A DNA stretch of 47,420 nucleotides from Sporolactobacillus shoreicorticis (GTDB lineage Bacteria > Bacillota > Bacilli > Bacillales > Sporolactobacillaceae): positions 1-47,420 of the forward strand of contig NZ_JAMXWM010000035.1 in the NCBI RefSeq assembly GCF_024125445.1. Reading direction: 5' to 3'. This document shows positions 1-7,830 of the stretch, piece after piece. Position numbers and translations under genes: made by a program. The notes beneath the pieces are model-generated. The model searched no databases, was not told the DNA's origin, and saw nothing but the letters and a program-made list of their open reading frames with translations. Within the stretch, counting starts at the first letter, position 1. Each line of letters starts with the position of its first letter.

Positions 1-828
1 TACTTCCGAAAGATCGGCAAGATCCGCGTTCTTTGGGTCAAGGACGTAAAGAACAGCGTTGGTCCGCGCCAAGGCCTCGATGAGCGAGAAGATAAAGTAG
101 GTCTTTCCTCCACCCGTTCCGCCGGCGATGAGCATATGGGGGAGCTGATCATAGTCCCACCAGACATTTCTCATGAGCCGAAGTCTCCCATGTTCTGCCC
201 TTACCTCGTCAATCGTAATCCGGTTCGCAATCATATCGTAGAGCAATGTATATTCGATATAGGCATCCTTAAGCTCTTTATCCACCAGCTCACAGTACAA
301 GCCGCTTTCCAGTTTCTTCTCTAAATGCAAGAGCTGATCTTGATATTTTCCTAAGGGTATTTCGACATGAATATGAATCAGCCCGTCTTTTAGTCGGTAA
401 TACATCCTTGGAAAATGAGTGATTTTCTCTTTTGACTTCCCAGACGGCCAATCTTTAAAAAATCCTTCATGCTGGACCTGTTCGGATTCGTACCACTTAT
501 TTTCCAGGATCATTTTGGCTAGTTTTTGACAATGCATGAGCCGGTTCACATGATCCCGCTGAAAATGGTAAAAAAGATAAGCGGCAAGCAAGCATACTCC
601 TGCGGCCGCAAGGACACTGAAAATCAGATAAGGCGTGATGAAAAACTGAAACTGCCCATCACGTAAAAGTCGGACTTTCTGCCAATCCGTATGCATCAGC
701 CATTTCCCATGGAAGGCCAACAACACCAGTAGGAAGACAAGGCCAAGCGACGTCGCGGCAAAACGCAAGATAAGATGTTGATCACTCGCTCGAATCCGTT
801 TTCCTTTATAGACAAAATGGCACATCAT
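1..828 (-). CDS. FtsK/SpoIIIE-type conjugative coupling protein (ICE), C-terminus outside window
   Basis: DNA-pumping ATPase of the kind that feeds DNA to the type IV secretion channel of Tn916/ICEBs1-type elements (Orf21/ConQ class). The frame is open from an ATG pair at 828/825 to the window edge, about 276 residues. Residues about 20-40 and 60-85 are hydrophobic and look like two membrane spans, as expected for this family. A Walker A motif (GGTGGGKT) near residue 234 follows the typical PHMLIAGGTG lead-in, and a YVLDPKNADL segment matches the strand after the P-loop in FtsK-like pumps. An AAAGGA ribosome site precedes the start. Two DUF961 genes lie directly upstream on the same strand, the order seen in Tn916 and ICEBs1. 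The Walker B end of the domain and any relaxase gene lie outside the window. Confidence 0.88.
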   Translation of the reverse strand, partial: MMCHFVYKGKRIRASDQHLILRFAATSLGLVFLLVLLAFHGKWLMHTDWQKVRLLRDGQFQFFITPYLIFSVLAAAGVCLLAAYLFYHFQRDHVNRLMHCQKLAKMILENKWYESEQVQHEGFFKDWPSGKSKEKITHFPRMYYRLKDGLIHIHVEIPLGKYQDQLLHLEKKLESGLYCELVDKELKDAYIEYTLLYDMIANRITIDEVRAEHGRLRLMRNVWWDYDQLPHMLIAGGTGGGKTYFIFSLIEALARTNAVLYVLDPKNADLADLSEV

Positions 829-855
829 CGATCCTTTCCGGAAAATGAAAGGGCG

Positions 856-1239
856 TTATTTTCCTTTTGTTTGCGGCTGGGCCTGTTGACTCGTTGAACG
901 AGAGAGGGACTGCTTCTTTTTCAGTACAATATCCTCAGCCTTGATATACCAATCCACATCGGCCCCTCGAAACGTCGCGGTTGCCACTGTATTTGCCACT
1001 GGATTGACCAGTTCGACTTCGGCATTATAGTCATACTCTTTTAACGGGATGGCGGCCGGAATACTGACTTGGATCATCTGCCCTTGTCCACGGGATTTTA
1101 GATCATAGGTGCGTTCCTTGATTTCGTCACTGACTGTCCCATCCTCATTATTCACGCGCACTTCACGGCGGAGTGCGGAGAATTTCAACGCACCAAATGT
1201 CTTGTCCTTGTCAATCACAATACCTTCAGCTAATCTCAT
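856..1239 (-). CDS. DUF961 family ICE protein (YdcP / Tn916 Orf22-like)
   Basis: A 127-residue soluble protein of the DUF961 family, found next to the coupling-protein gene in Tn916 and ICEBs1. Family hallmarks seen here are the N-terminal MRLAEGIVIDKDKTFGALKF, the central RTYDLKSRGQG segment, and a C-terminal ADVDWYIKAEDIV stretch. Its length is close to that of YdcP. The molecular role is not settled; neighbours suggest a part in mobilisation or in control of transfer genes. It ends 27 bp before the coupling protein gene and starts 12 bp after the second DUF961 gene, so the three are probably co-transcribed. The last 18 residues are polar and low in complexity. Confidence 0.85.
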   Translation of the reverse strand: MRLAEGIVIDKDKTFGALKFSALRREVRVNNEDGTVSDEIKERTYDLKSRGQGQMIQVSIPAAIPLKEYDYNAEVELVNPVANTVATATFRGADVDWYIKAEDIVLKKKQSLSRSTSQQAQPQTKGK

Positions 1240-1251
1240 TTTTTGCCCTCC

Positions 1252-1566
1252 TTATGCTTTTACTAGATCGTCGGCATGCAAGATATAGTTGGTGAACGCA
1301 CGATTGCCAATTTTATAGCCCTCTGCAGTAATTCGAGAATTGACTAGTTTTACTTTATCTTCGATCTCAAAATGCTTTTCGCCCGCTTCCGGTGGCAGCA
1401 TCAAAACAATATCATCCGCTCTTTGGATGTCAGAATACAAGTTATAGCTGCGGGAAAGGATCGCTAGGCGTCCATTGACCCGGCGTTGTTCCACATTGCC
1501 TTCTCCGGCATATTCCAGATTTCCAAAAGTTTTCTCCATATTTGGGATGACAAATTTTAATTTCAT
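1252..1566 (-). CDS. DUF961 family ICE protein (Tn916 Orf23-like)
   Basis: A 104-residue second DUF961 paralogue. The start chosen is the ATG at 1566 (MKLKFVIPNMEKTFGNLEY), preceded by AAAGGAAAAC; a longer in-frame start at 1617 has no better ribosome site. It shares the TFGxLxF/Y opening and the SRSYNLYSD / ADDLVKA elements with its neighbour, so the pair looks like the Orf23-Orf22 doublet of Tn916-like elements. It is the first recognisable ICE gene read from the chromosome side, which places the element's end within the next kilobase of higher coordinates. Function unknown. Confidence 0.82.
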   Translation of the reverse strand: MKLKFVIPNMEKTFGNLEYAGEGNVEQRRVNGRLAILSRSYNLYSDIQRADDIVLMLPPEAGEKHFEIEDKVKLVNSRITAEGYKIGNRAFTNYILHADDLVKA

Positions 1567-1782
1567 AATTGTTTTCCTTTCTGTGCATAATTTTGTTTTG
1601 GCGAATAAACTAATCATTTGTCACAAACAGAGGGAAATGTTTAAGAACCATCTCCTTTCAAAAAACTAAAACCTGAAATAAAAAAGCTAAAATGATTTCT
1701 CATCTCAGCGCATTATTGATTAAAATTCGCGGCACAGTAATGGCACACTTCCGAAATAAAAATATTTGGCGGAAAAACACAA

Positions 1783-1817
1783 TAAAAAAGAAGGCATATT
1801 CTACAAAATATACCTTC
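1783..1817 (-). terminator. rho-independent terminator ahead of the ICE genes
   Basis: Read leftward, an imperfect 10-bp stem (GAAGGTATAT / ATATGCCTTC) is followed directly by TTTTTT. It would stop transcription arriving from the rplS side before it reaches the ICE genes. Confidence 0.6.
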
Positions 1818-2206
1818 CAAATCTCGAATTGATACGGTTCTCTGATTCTGGCTCTTGGCGGAATCTTGGCGGAGATCCTTATCAATTTAAGTGCTTTTAT
1901 CCATTTTACCTTTGCCAAAAATGCTGTTAAATCAACGTTTCGACACCAAACGAGGTATCTACTTTATTCCCACTCAATAGCTAGTTTGAAAAATCCACTT
2001 TTTAATATGCGTATGATTAGTTATATAAGAAACGTATTTAGAATTGCCATAATAGGAGACAATATTTCCTGCTTCGGCAATTTATTCTTCCATACTATTT
2101 TACACAAATATTACACAAATCATCAGGAAAATCTTATTAAATCAGTACTTAGACCGTTTTTTCGCCCCCGACCACCAGAGGTACTATTCAAGATTTCCGG
2201 AAAATA

Positions 2207-2230
2207 TTTTTGGGCAAATTTTTGGGCAAA
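2207..2230. repeat. tandem 12-bp repeat near the ICE end
   Basis: TTTTTGGGCAAA occurs twice with no gap. Short direct repeats of this kind near an ICE end often bind the integrase arm domain, but no binding can be shown here. Confidence 0.45.
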
Positions 2231-2322
2231 ATCTGATGTTTATTGCTTATTATTGCTCAACATAATAAAAATCACGACATTTTAGTAAAGGTTTAGAAGA
2301 ACCAAAATATTTCAGATAAAAA

Positions 2323-2349
2323 TTAAAAAGCCCTTTAATTATAGGGCTT
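2323..2349 (-). terminator. small leftward terminator-like hairpin
   Basis: Leftward reading gives AAGCCC, a 10-nt loop, GGGCTT, then TTTAATTTTTATC. The 6-bp stem is weak. It may be a backup terminator downstream of rplS or belong to the ICE end. Confidence 0.4.
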
Positions 2350-2533
2350 AGAGCTAATCATAATTCAAATTTTATCATTCTTCGGCTTTATGTTTTCTTT
2401 TGGAGTTATCATTCAGGTCATTCTACCATTGAATGGTCACAATTCCTGCCTCCTTCTTTTTCAATTTAAGGACTGATCTCTTTATCTCCGTGGAACAATT
2501 CGTAGCTTTTTCTAATATGGAACCTTCTCATAT

Positions 2534-2571
2534 AAAAAATCGGAGAAGCTTGGTCATCCCAAGCCCCTCCT
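2534..2571 (-). terminator. terminator of rplS
   Basis: Leftward: GGAGGGGCTTGG, a short loop, CCAAGCTTCTCC with an internal mismatch, then GATTTTTT. It lies about 40 bp after the rplS stop and ends the rimM-trmD-rplS run. Confidence 0.75.
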
Positions 2572-2608
2572 CTCTTCAATGCCCTGTACATTCAATTTCC
2601 AATCATGA

Positions 2609-2950
2609 TTATCTGCTCTTAATGCGTGCTTTCTTACCACGCAGCGCACGCAGATAATAAAGTTTCGCGCGACGTACTTTACCGTGACGTACTACCTCGA
2701 TCTTGTCGATCTTCGGTGAGTTAACCGGGAATGCACGTTCAACACCGACACCATAAGAAATCTTTCGTACCGTAAAGGTTGCGCTGATCCCGCTGCCGTG
2801 ACGTTTGATCACGACGCCTTCAAACACCTGAATACGTTCATGTGTACCTTCAGTAATCTTCACGTGCACTTTCAACGTATCGCCAGGTCTGAATTCCGGA
2901 ATATCTGTTCGCAACTGTTCTTTCGTAATTTCATCAAGAATGTTAGACAT
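2609..2950 (-). CDS. rplS: 50S ribosomal protein L19
   Basis: Ribosomal protein L19, located at the 30S-50S interface of the large subunit. The 113-residue product is collinear with family members: an N-terminal [20 protein letters not shown] helix, the [16 protein letters not shown] strand, the [31 protein letters not shown] core and the basic [21 protein letters not shown] tail. AAGGAGG precedes the ATG at 2950. The gene follows trmD as in most Firmicutes, but about 84 nt of structured leader and a separate promoter lie between them, so it can be expressed independently of trmD. In B. subtilis rbgA comes next; here the ICE boundary follows. Confidence 0.98.
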   Translation of the reverse strand: MSNILDEITKEQLRTDIPEFRPGDTLKVHVKITEGTHERIQVFEGVVIKRHGSGISATFTVRKISYGVGVERAFPVNSPKIDKIEVVRHGKVRRAKLYYLRALRGKKARIKSR

Positions 2951-3034
2951 AACAAAATGGCCTCCTTCCGTACAAATGCTCTTGCCCTCTTTAAAGAAAA
3001 CAGCGGAACATCGTATTCACTGGCATTTGCCACA
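2951..3034 (-). ncRNA. L19 ribosomal protein leader (cis-regulatory RNA)
   Basis: The transcript from the promoter at 3041-3070 would carry about 84 nt before the rplS start. CAAATGC (3023-3029, read leftward) can pair with GCATTTG (2973-2979), closing a stem around a segment with TGTTCCGCTG and GGGCAAGAGC, just before the AAGGAGG ribosome site. The layout, position and words agree with the L19 leader family described upstream of rplS in Firmicutes. The assignment rests on recall of that family and on the visible pairing; no covariance search was made. Confidence 0.6.
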
Positions 3035-3040
3035 GCGATT

Positions 3041-3070
3041 ATCATACCATAATCGAGAGCGCTCATGCAA
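3041..3070 (-). promoter_or_regulatory. SigA-type promoter of rplS
   Basis: Leftward: TTGCAT (-35, 3065-3070), 18-bp spacer, TATGAT (-10, 3041-3046) with an extended TGG immediately upstream. It lies 25 bp before the trmD stop side and drives the L19 leader. Confidence 0.65.
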
Positions 3071-3094
3071 GCATTTAAATGATTGAAGAATCAC

Positions 3095-3838
3095 TTAATC
3101 ATCTTGATTTTCTTGTTCAAATTGTTTGATCCATCTTTTTTCCTGTTCACTCAATTTATAGCCGTCCAATAAATCCGGTCTGCGTTCATAAGTACGCCTC
3201 AGTGATTCCCTCAGACGCCATTCGGCAATCTTCTCATGGTTCCCGGAAAGCAAGACTTCTGGAACCTTCATGCCGCGAAAATCCGCCGGCCGCGTATAAT
3301 GCGGATGCTCCAGCAATCCCGTGGAAAATGAATCGGTCACTGCCGATGTATCATTGCCGAGCACACCGGGAAGCAGCCGTACAATGCTGTCGATCATTGC
3401 CATCGCAGCCAATTCTCCACCGGTCATGACAAAATCACCAATGGAATACTCATCAGTAACAAGGAATTCAGGGACGCGTTCATCAAATCCTTCATAATGT
3501 CCGCAAATAAAAATAAGTTTTTTTTCTTTTGAGAGCATCTCTGCGTCATGCTGCTTAAATGGCTTTCCCTGCGGTGAAGTCAGAATGATACGTGTTTTTG
3601 TGTGTTCTTCATTACATACCGCTTCAACCGCATCAAAAAGCGGCTGAGGCATCAAAACCATTCCGGCACCGCCGCCAAATGGATAATCATCAACTTTATT
3701 ATGTTTATTCGTGGTAAAATCCCTGAAATTCGTCATTTTAAAAGAAACAACGTTTTTTGCGACTGCCTTGCCCAAAATCGAACTGTTTAGAACACCCGCA
3801 AACATTTCAGGAAAAAGGGAAAGAATATCAATCTTCAT
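3095..3838 (-). CDS. trmD: tRNA (guanine-37-N1)-methyltransferase TrmD
   Basis: Methylates G37 next to the anticodon of tRNAs using S-adenosylmethionine, which prevents +1 frameshifting. The 247-residue protein is of normal family length and begins [18 protein letters not shown] trefoil-knot elements are visible: [15 protein letters not shown] near residue 53, LTSPQGKPF near 87, [12 protein letters not shown] near 111 and the [15 protein letters not shown] loop near 132 that cradles the cofactor. The start overlaps the 3' end of rimM by 11 bp, so translation is probably coupled. The rplS leader follows. Confidence 0.97.
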   Translation of the reverse strand: MKIDILSLFPEMFAGVLNSSILGKAVAKNVVSFKMTNFRDFTTNKHNKVDDYPFGGGAGMVLMPQPLFDAVEAVCNEEHTKTRIILTSPQGKPFKQHDAEMLSKEKKLIFICGHYEGFDERVPEFLVTDEYSIGDFVMTGGELAAMAMIDSIVRLLPGVLGNDTSAVTDSFSTGLLEHPHYTRPADFRGMKVPEVLLSGNHEKIAEWRLRESLRRTYERRPDLLDGYKLSEQEKRWIKQFEQENQDD

Positions 3839-4355
3839 CGTCCACCAACCCCGGAATCAAATGAACAGTTACCTTTTTTTGCGCGACATCAACATCTTTC
3901 ACCACATCGGCAATATACGGGATTAAAACATTCTTTACTCCCGTATCAACAACCCAAACATCGTTCGCTCCAGGAGAAAGAATTTCCTTAACTTCGCCTA
4001 AATGACGTCCTGTATCTGTAATAACTTGTGAGCCGATAATTTCATGATAATAGAAAGTTCCTTGCTCTAAATTCGATAACTGCTCTTTGGAAACAAACAG
4101 TGAACGGCCCTTGTATTTCTCTATATCATTGATCGAATGATAATTTTCAAAAGTTAGACAGTCAAATTGTTTGTGCCGACGATAACTTTTGACCTTCAGC
4201 GGTTCATACGTATCTGTCTTTGGATCCTGAACATACAGAGTTGCGCCAACCGCATAGCGTTCCTCCGGAAAATCAGTAATACTGACAACACGCACTTCGC
4301 CTTTAATTCCTTGGGTATTGACAATCTTTCCAACATAAAACCATTGTTCAGTCAT
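3828..4355 (-). CDS. rimM: 16S rRNA processing protein RimM
   Basis: Assembly factor that binds S19 and helps mature the head of the 30S subunit. The ATG at 4355 ([23 protein letters not shown]) is chosen because GAAGGGGGC lies 7 nt upstream and the length, 175 residues, matches the family; an ATG 8 codons earlier lacks a good ribosome site. The N-terminal half is the RimM beta-barrel ([33 protein letters not shown]), and the C-terminal half is a PRC-barrel ([37 protein letters not shown]). ylqD, which sits upstream in B. subtilis, is missing; a terminator-like hairpin occupies that gap. Confidence 0.95.
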   Translation of the reverse strand: MTEQWFYVGKIVNTQGIKGEVRVVSITDFPEERYAVGATLYVQDPKTDTYEPLKVKSYRRHKQFDCLTFENYHSINDIEKYKGRSLFVSKEQLSNLEQGTFYYHEIIGSQVITDTGRHLGEVKEILSPGANDVWVVDTGVKNVLIPYIADVVKDVDVAQKKVTVHLIPGLVDDED

Positions 4356-4412
4356 GATGCAGCCCCCTTCAATCGCCATCTGACAATCTGTAAAAAATTT
4401 CTATGTATGATG

Positions 4413-4450
4413 AAAAAGAGAAGGGCAGAATGCTCCCCTTCTCTTTTTTT
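4413..4450 (-). terminator. terminator-like hairpin between khpA and rimM
   Basis: AGAGAAGGG and CCCTTCTCT form a 9-bp stem around a 9-10 nt loop, with a T-run on either strand. Leftward it would attenuate readthrough from rpsP-khpA into rimM-trmD. Confidence 0.7.
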
Positions 4451-4451
4451 A

Positions 4452-4682
4452 TTATTCACGAATTAAGAATCGTGTCAGCACACCATTCGCGCTGCCGACG
4501 GCAGACACAACCGTTCGCACTGCCTCAGCAACCTGACCGTGCCTGCCAATCACTTTTCCCATATCCTTTTTATCTACTGAAAGTATATAAGTTACATGAT
4601 CAGATTCTTCTTGTTTCTCAATCATAACATGCATATGATCATCAACGAGCGGAAGTACAATGGTTTTGATTAATTCTTCCAT
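4452..4682 (-). CDS. khpA: KH-domain RNA-binding protein KhpA (YlqC)
   Basis: Small KH-domain protein which in other Firmicutes forms a dimer with KhpB/Jag and binds RNA, affecting cell division and envelope expression. The 76 residues consist of one KH fold; the GxxG loop is seen in GKVIGRHGQVAEAVRTVV near residues 42-59. The N-terminal MEELIKTIVLPLVDDHMHV is typical. It lies 20 bp after rpsP in the same transcript, the usual Firmicute arrangement. It is slightly shorter than B. subtilis YlqC. No sign of damage. Confidence 0.93.
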   Translation of the reverse strand: MEELIKTIVLPLVDDHMHVMIEKQEESDHVTYILSVDKKDMGKVIGRHGQVAEAVRTVVSAVGSANGVLTRFLIRE

Positions 4683-4702
4683 TTATCTGCCGCCCCTCAT
4701 CA

Positions 4703-4975
4703 TTATTTTTGCAGTTTGGCAAGATGGAATTTCTCCATAATGCCTTCTTTTGAGAACAGGTTGCGTACGGTGTCTGAAGGTTGAGCACCCTTTTGCAGCC
4801 AATCAAGCGCCTTTTCTTCATCAACTGTGAATGTCTTTGGTGTGACAACCGGATTATATGTGCCGATTTCCTCAATGAAACGACCATCGCGAGGTGCACG
4901 TGAATCGGCAACAACAACTCTGTAAAATGGGCGTTTTTTTGCACCCATACGCTTTAGACGGATTTTAACTGACAT
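4703..4975 (-). CDS. rpsP: 30S ribosomal protein S16
   Basis: Ribosomal protein S16, which binds 16S rRNA early in 30S assembly. The 90-residue product opens with the diagnostic [20 protein letters not shown] and continues with [20 protein letters not shown] and a [15 protein letters not shown] helix. AGGAG precedes the ATG. It lies between ffh (28 bp upstream) and khpA, as in B. subtilis. Confidence 0.98.
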   Translation of the reverse strand: MSVKIRLKRMGAKKRPFYRVVVADSRAPRDGRFIEEIGTYNPVVTPKTFTVDEEKALDWLQKGAQPSDTVRNLFSKEGIMEKFHLAKLQK

Positions 4976-5003
4976 AACAAAACAACTCCTATTTTTTATG
5001 ATC

Positions 5004-6347
5004 TTACATAAATGGTAAATTAAATGGATTGCGCTTCTTGCCTTTGGTCTTGCCCATAAACTGTTTCATCATTTTTTTCATGTCCTTGAACTGTTTCAGC
5101 AACCGGTTGACGTCGGCGACTGATGTGCCGCTGCCAAGAGCAATGCGTTTTTTTCGACTCGCATTAATGACATCTGGATCTGTTTTTTCCTGAGCAGTCA
5201 TTGATCGAATGATTGCCTCAGTTTGGCCGATTTTCTTCTCGTCAATTTGCATGTTTTTCATACCCTTAAACTTGTTTGCCCCGGGCATCATCGCAAGTAA
5301 ATCTTCGAGTGGTCCCATATTTCGAATCTGGCCGATCTGATCCAGAAAGTCATCAAGTGTGAAGCTGACGGAGAGCAGCTTTTGCTGCATATCACGTGCT
5401 TTCTCCTCGTCGATTGTTGCCTGTGCTTTTTCAATCAGAGAAAGTACATCGCCCATTCCCAAAATTCTTGAAGCCATACGATTCGGATGGAAAGGCTCAA
5501 GAGCATCCATCTTCTCGCCCATACCAATAAATTTAATTGGTGTTCCTGTGACAGAACGAACAGACAATGCAGCGCCGCCTCTTGTGTCACCATCGAGCTT
5601 GGTCATGATCACACCAGTCAAATCCAGTCGATCATTAAATGCGGTTGCAACATTGACCGCGTCTTGTCCGGTCATCGCGTCAACAACCAAAAAGATCTCA
5701 TCCGGATGGCTGACTGCTTTGATCTGGTCAAGTTCGTCCATCAGTCCTTCATCAATATGAAGCCGTCCTGCGGTATCAATCAATACTAAGTCGTGATGAT
5801 CCGTCTTCGCCTGCTCCAGTCCCTGACGCACAATTTCTACCGGACTGACCTGATCACCAAGCGAAAAAACAGGTATATTCAGTTGCCCGCCCAAGGTCTG
5901 CAGCTGCTTAATCGCAGCAGGGCGATAAATATCCGCCGCAATCATCAATGGATTCTTATTATGGGTTTTTCGAATATAATTGGCAAGTTTCGCTGCAGAC
6001 GTTGTTTTTCCGGCGCCTTGCAATCCGACAAAGAGCAGAACGGTCGGCGGCTTCAAAGCAAGATTAAGCTTGGTTTGTTCCCCGCCCATCAACTTAGTCA
6101 ATTCTTCCTGGACGACTTTAATAACCTGCTGTCCGGGAGTAAGACTTTTTAAGATTTCTTGACCTACTGCGCGTTCCTGAATGTTTTTAACAAATGATTT
6201 TACGACTTTAAAATTAACATCAGCTTCAAGAAGCGCCAGACGGATCTCACGCGTCATCTGCTTGACATCGGCCTCGGTCACCTTGCCTCTGCCGCGAATC
6301 TTTTTCATTGTCGCCTGTAATCTGTCCGACAGACTTTCAAATGCCAT
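5004..6347 (-). CDS. ffh: signal recognition particle protein Ffh (SRP54)
   Basis: GTPase of the signal recognition particle, which binds signal sequences on nascent chains and delivers ribosomes to FtsY at the membrane. The ATG at 6347 ([17 protein letters not shown]) has AGGAAGTGAG just upstream and gives 447 residues; a GTG three codons earlier is less well placed. The NG domain shows [15 protein letters not shown] (G1), [10 protein letters not shown] (G3) and [10 protein letters not shown] (G4 region). The methionine-rich M domain follows from about residue 300, with the RNA-binding helix ending in [16 protein letters not shown]. It starts 12 bp after ylxM, the usual pair. Confidence 0.98.
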   Translation of the reverse strand: MAFESLSDRLQATMKKIRGRGKVTEADVKQMTREIRLALLEADVNFKVVKSFVKNIQERAVGQEILKSLTPGQQVIKVVQEELTKLMGGEQTKLNLALKPPTVLLFVGLQGAGKTTSAAKLANYIRKTHNKNPLMIAADIYRPAAIKQLQTLGGQLNIPVFSLGDQVSPVEIVRQGLEQAKTDHHDLVLIDTAGRLHIDEGLMDELDQIKAVSHPDEIFLVVDAMTGQDAVNVATAFNDRLDLTGVIMTKLDGDTRGGAALSVRSVTGTPIKFIGMGEKMDALEPFHPNRMASRILGMGDVLSLIEKAQATIDEEKARDMQQKLLSVSFTLDDFLDQIGQIRNMGPLEDLLAMMPGANKFKGMKNMQIDEKKIGQTEAIIRSMTAQEKTDPDVINASRKKRIALGSGTSVADVNRLLKQFKDMKKMMKQFMGKTKGKKRNPFNLPFM

Positions 6348-6359
6348 ACTTCTCACTTC

Positions 6360-6695
6360 CTAATCTAAATTCTCTAATTCATCAATAAAAGAATCTAGTT
6401 TTTGGCTTTCCTCACTATTCAGATGACCAGCCAATTCCCTCATTTTCGAAACAACAGAAAGCCTGACTTCGTATTTACGAAAAAGACCTAACTTTTCTTC
6501 AAACGCTTCAAGAGCGTTCTCAGCACGTTTGAGGTTATCATAAACAGCCTGTCTAGTAACTTGTTTTCTTTCCGCAATTTCACCAAGAGAAAAATCATTG
6601 AGATAGTAAAGATTCAAATACTCTTGCTGTTTTGGGGTGAGAAGCAGCTGATAAAAATCGTATAGGGCGTTAACTCTCAAAACCTTCTCAAGCAT
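6360..6695 (-). CDS. ylxM: YlxM, helix-turn-helix partner of SRP
   Basis: Putative DNA- or RNA-binding protein that travels with ffh in Firmicutes and is linked to SRP function. The ATG at 6695 (MLEKVLRVNALYDFYQLLLT) is used because AAGGGG stands 7-8 nt upstream and the 111-residue length matches the family; an in-frame codon nine residues earlier lacks such a site. A sigma-like helix-turn-helix lies at about residues 23-62 (PKQQEYLNLYYLNDFSLGEI, RKQVTRQAVYDNLKRAE). It has its own SigA-type promoter, so ylxM-ffh-rpsP-khpA can be expressed apart from ftsY. Confidence 0.93.
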   Translation of the reverse strand: MLEKVLRVNALYDFYQLLLTPKQQEYLNLYYLNDFSLGEIAERKQVTRQAVYDNLKRAENALEAFEEKLGLFRKYEVRLSVVSKMRELAGHLNSEESQKLDSFIDELENLD

Positions 6696-6739
6696 AGCAA
6701 ATCCCCTTGGCTGTAAAGGCATTTTACTTTACAGATTAA

Positions 6740-6768
6740 ATATTACTTTTTTTATCTTTGTGTGTCAA
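6740..6768 (-). promoter_or_regulatory. SigA-type promoter of ylxM-ffh
   Basis: Leftward: consensus TTGACA (6763-6768), 17-bp spacer, TAATAT (6740-6745, 4 of 6 to TATAAT). It is the strongest -35/spacer match seen in the window and lies 45 bp upstream of the ylxM start. Confidence 0.8.
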
Positions 6769-6794
6769 GTTTTTTCTTAGTGGCAAACACATTT

Positions 6795-7796
6795 TTATTC
6801 GGATTGTGGTGCTTCATCCTCGTTCTGAAAAAGTTCAGAAAACAGCCCATAGATAAATGCGTCCGCATCAAAGGCCTGAAGATCATTCAATTGTTCGCCC
6901 AGTCCGACAAATTTAACAGGGATGTTCAGTTCGTTGCGAATGCCAAGCACAATACCGCCCTTCGCCGTTCCATCCAGCTTTGTAAGAACAATCCCTGTAA
7001 CCTCTGATGCTTGCCGAAACAATTTCGCCTGGTTAAGTGCATTCTGGCCGGTTGTTGCATCCAGTACCAGCAAAACTTCCTGCGGTGCTCCCGGGCATTC
7101 GCGCGTGATGACACGTTTGATCTTTTCGAGTTCCTTCATTAAATTTACTTTATTTTGAAGTCTGCCCGCTGTATCGCAAAGCAGAACGTCCACTTTACGC
7201 GATTTTGCAGCCTGCATGGCATCAAAAACGACCGAAGCAGGATCTGATCCTTCTTGATGCTTGATTACATCAACGCCTGTACGATCTCCCCACACCTGCA
7301 GCTGGTCGATCGCACCCGCCCTGAATGTGTCGGCGGCTGCAAGCAATACCGTCTTTCCTTCATTTTTAAGTCTGCCGGCGAGTTTTCCTATGGTTGTCGT
7401 TTTACCCGCACCATTTACGCCAACCATAAGAATAACCGTAAGTCCGGAAGAATTTATATTAAGTTTTGTTTCTTCTTTACTTTTAGTCAGAAATTCGGAA
7501 AGAACCTCAACAATTACATCTTTTAACAACGCCGTATCCTTGATGTTTCTCGTACGCGATTCATCTTTTAATCGGTCAACCAGATCCATTACGGTGGTCA
7601 TTCCGACGTCGGACTCGATCAGCAGTTCTTCTAATTCATCAAAAAAATCTTCGTCAACCTTCCGATAGCGCTTAACCAAGTTGTTCATGCCGTCCGCAAA
7701 TGACTGTCTTGTTTTGGACAGACCGTCTTTAAATTTATCCGTAACCGCAGTTGTGCTTCCTGTGATTCGGTTCTTCAGCTTATTAAAAAAATTCAT
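6795..7796 (-). CDS. ftsY: SRP receptor FtsY
   Basis: Membrane-associated GTPase that docks the SRP-ribosome complex and passes it to SecYEG. 333 residues. After a short basic N-terminus (MNFFNKLKNRI), the NG domain carries GVNGAGKTTTIGKLA near residue 128, DTAGRLQNKVNLMKEL near 210 and TKLDGTAKGGIVLGI near 271. The acidic A domain of enterobacterial FtsY is missing, as usual in Firmicutes. It lies 34 bp downstream of smc and is probably co-transcribed with rnc-smc. Two SRP GTPases encoded side by side is the standard Bacillales layout. Confidence 0.97.
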   Translation of the reverse strand: MNFFNKLKNRITGSTTAVTDKFKDGLSKTRQSFADGMNNLVKRYRKVDEDFFDELEELLIESDVGMTTVMDLVDRLKDESRTRNIKDTALLKDVIVEVLSEFLTKSKEETKLNINSSGLTVILMVGVNGAGKTTTIGKLAGRLKNEGKTVLLAAADTFRAGAIDQLQVWGDRTGVDVIKHQEGSDPASVVFDAMQAAKSRKVDVLLCDTAGRLQNKVNLMKELEKIKRVITRECPGAPQEVLLVLDATTGQNALNQAKLFRQASEVTGIVLTKLDGTAKGGIVLGIRNELNIPVKFVGLGEQLNDLQAFDADAFIYGLFSELFQNEDEAPQSE

Positions 7797-7830
7797 GTGT
7801 TTTCCTCCTCGTCTCTTAAATTGCTGTTCA

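Larger units (their letters stand above)
1567..2533. other. ICE/chromosome boundary region without a recognisable gene
   Basis: Nearly 1 kb of AT-rich DNA with only short reading frames of unlikely composition on both strands. It holds two leftward terminator-like hairpins (1783-1817, 2323-2349), a tandem 12-bp repeat TTTTTGGGCAAA at 2207-2230, and a leftward GAGTGGGAATA at 1965-1975. Tn916-type elements carry short non-coding ends with repeated integrase arm sites, so part of this interval is probably the end of the element. The exact junction cannot be placed from one copy. Confidence 0.5.

Noticed and set aside
1700-1918. Minus-strand open frame of 72 codons next to the ICE genes
   Set aside because: It spans the hairpin and T-run of a terminator and shows no family features.
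1866-2285. Plus-strand open frame of 139 codons near the ICE end
   Set aside because: Composition is unlike a protein (Phe/Ile/His-rich with no domain), there is no good ribosome site, and it runs across repeats and a likely terminator region.
2425-2460. Leftward GAAGGAGG followed by GTG ACC ATT CAA TGG TAG, like the start of an istA gene
   Set aside because: Only five codons before a stop, with no further transposase similarity.
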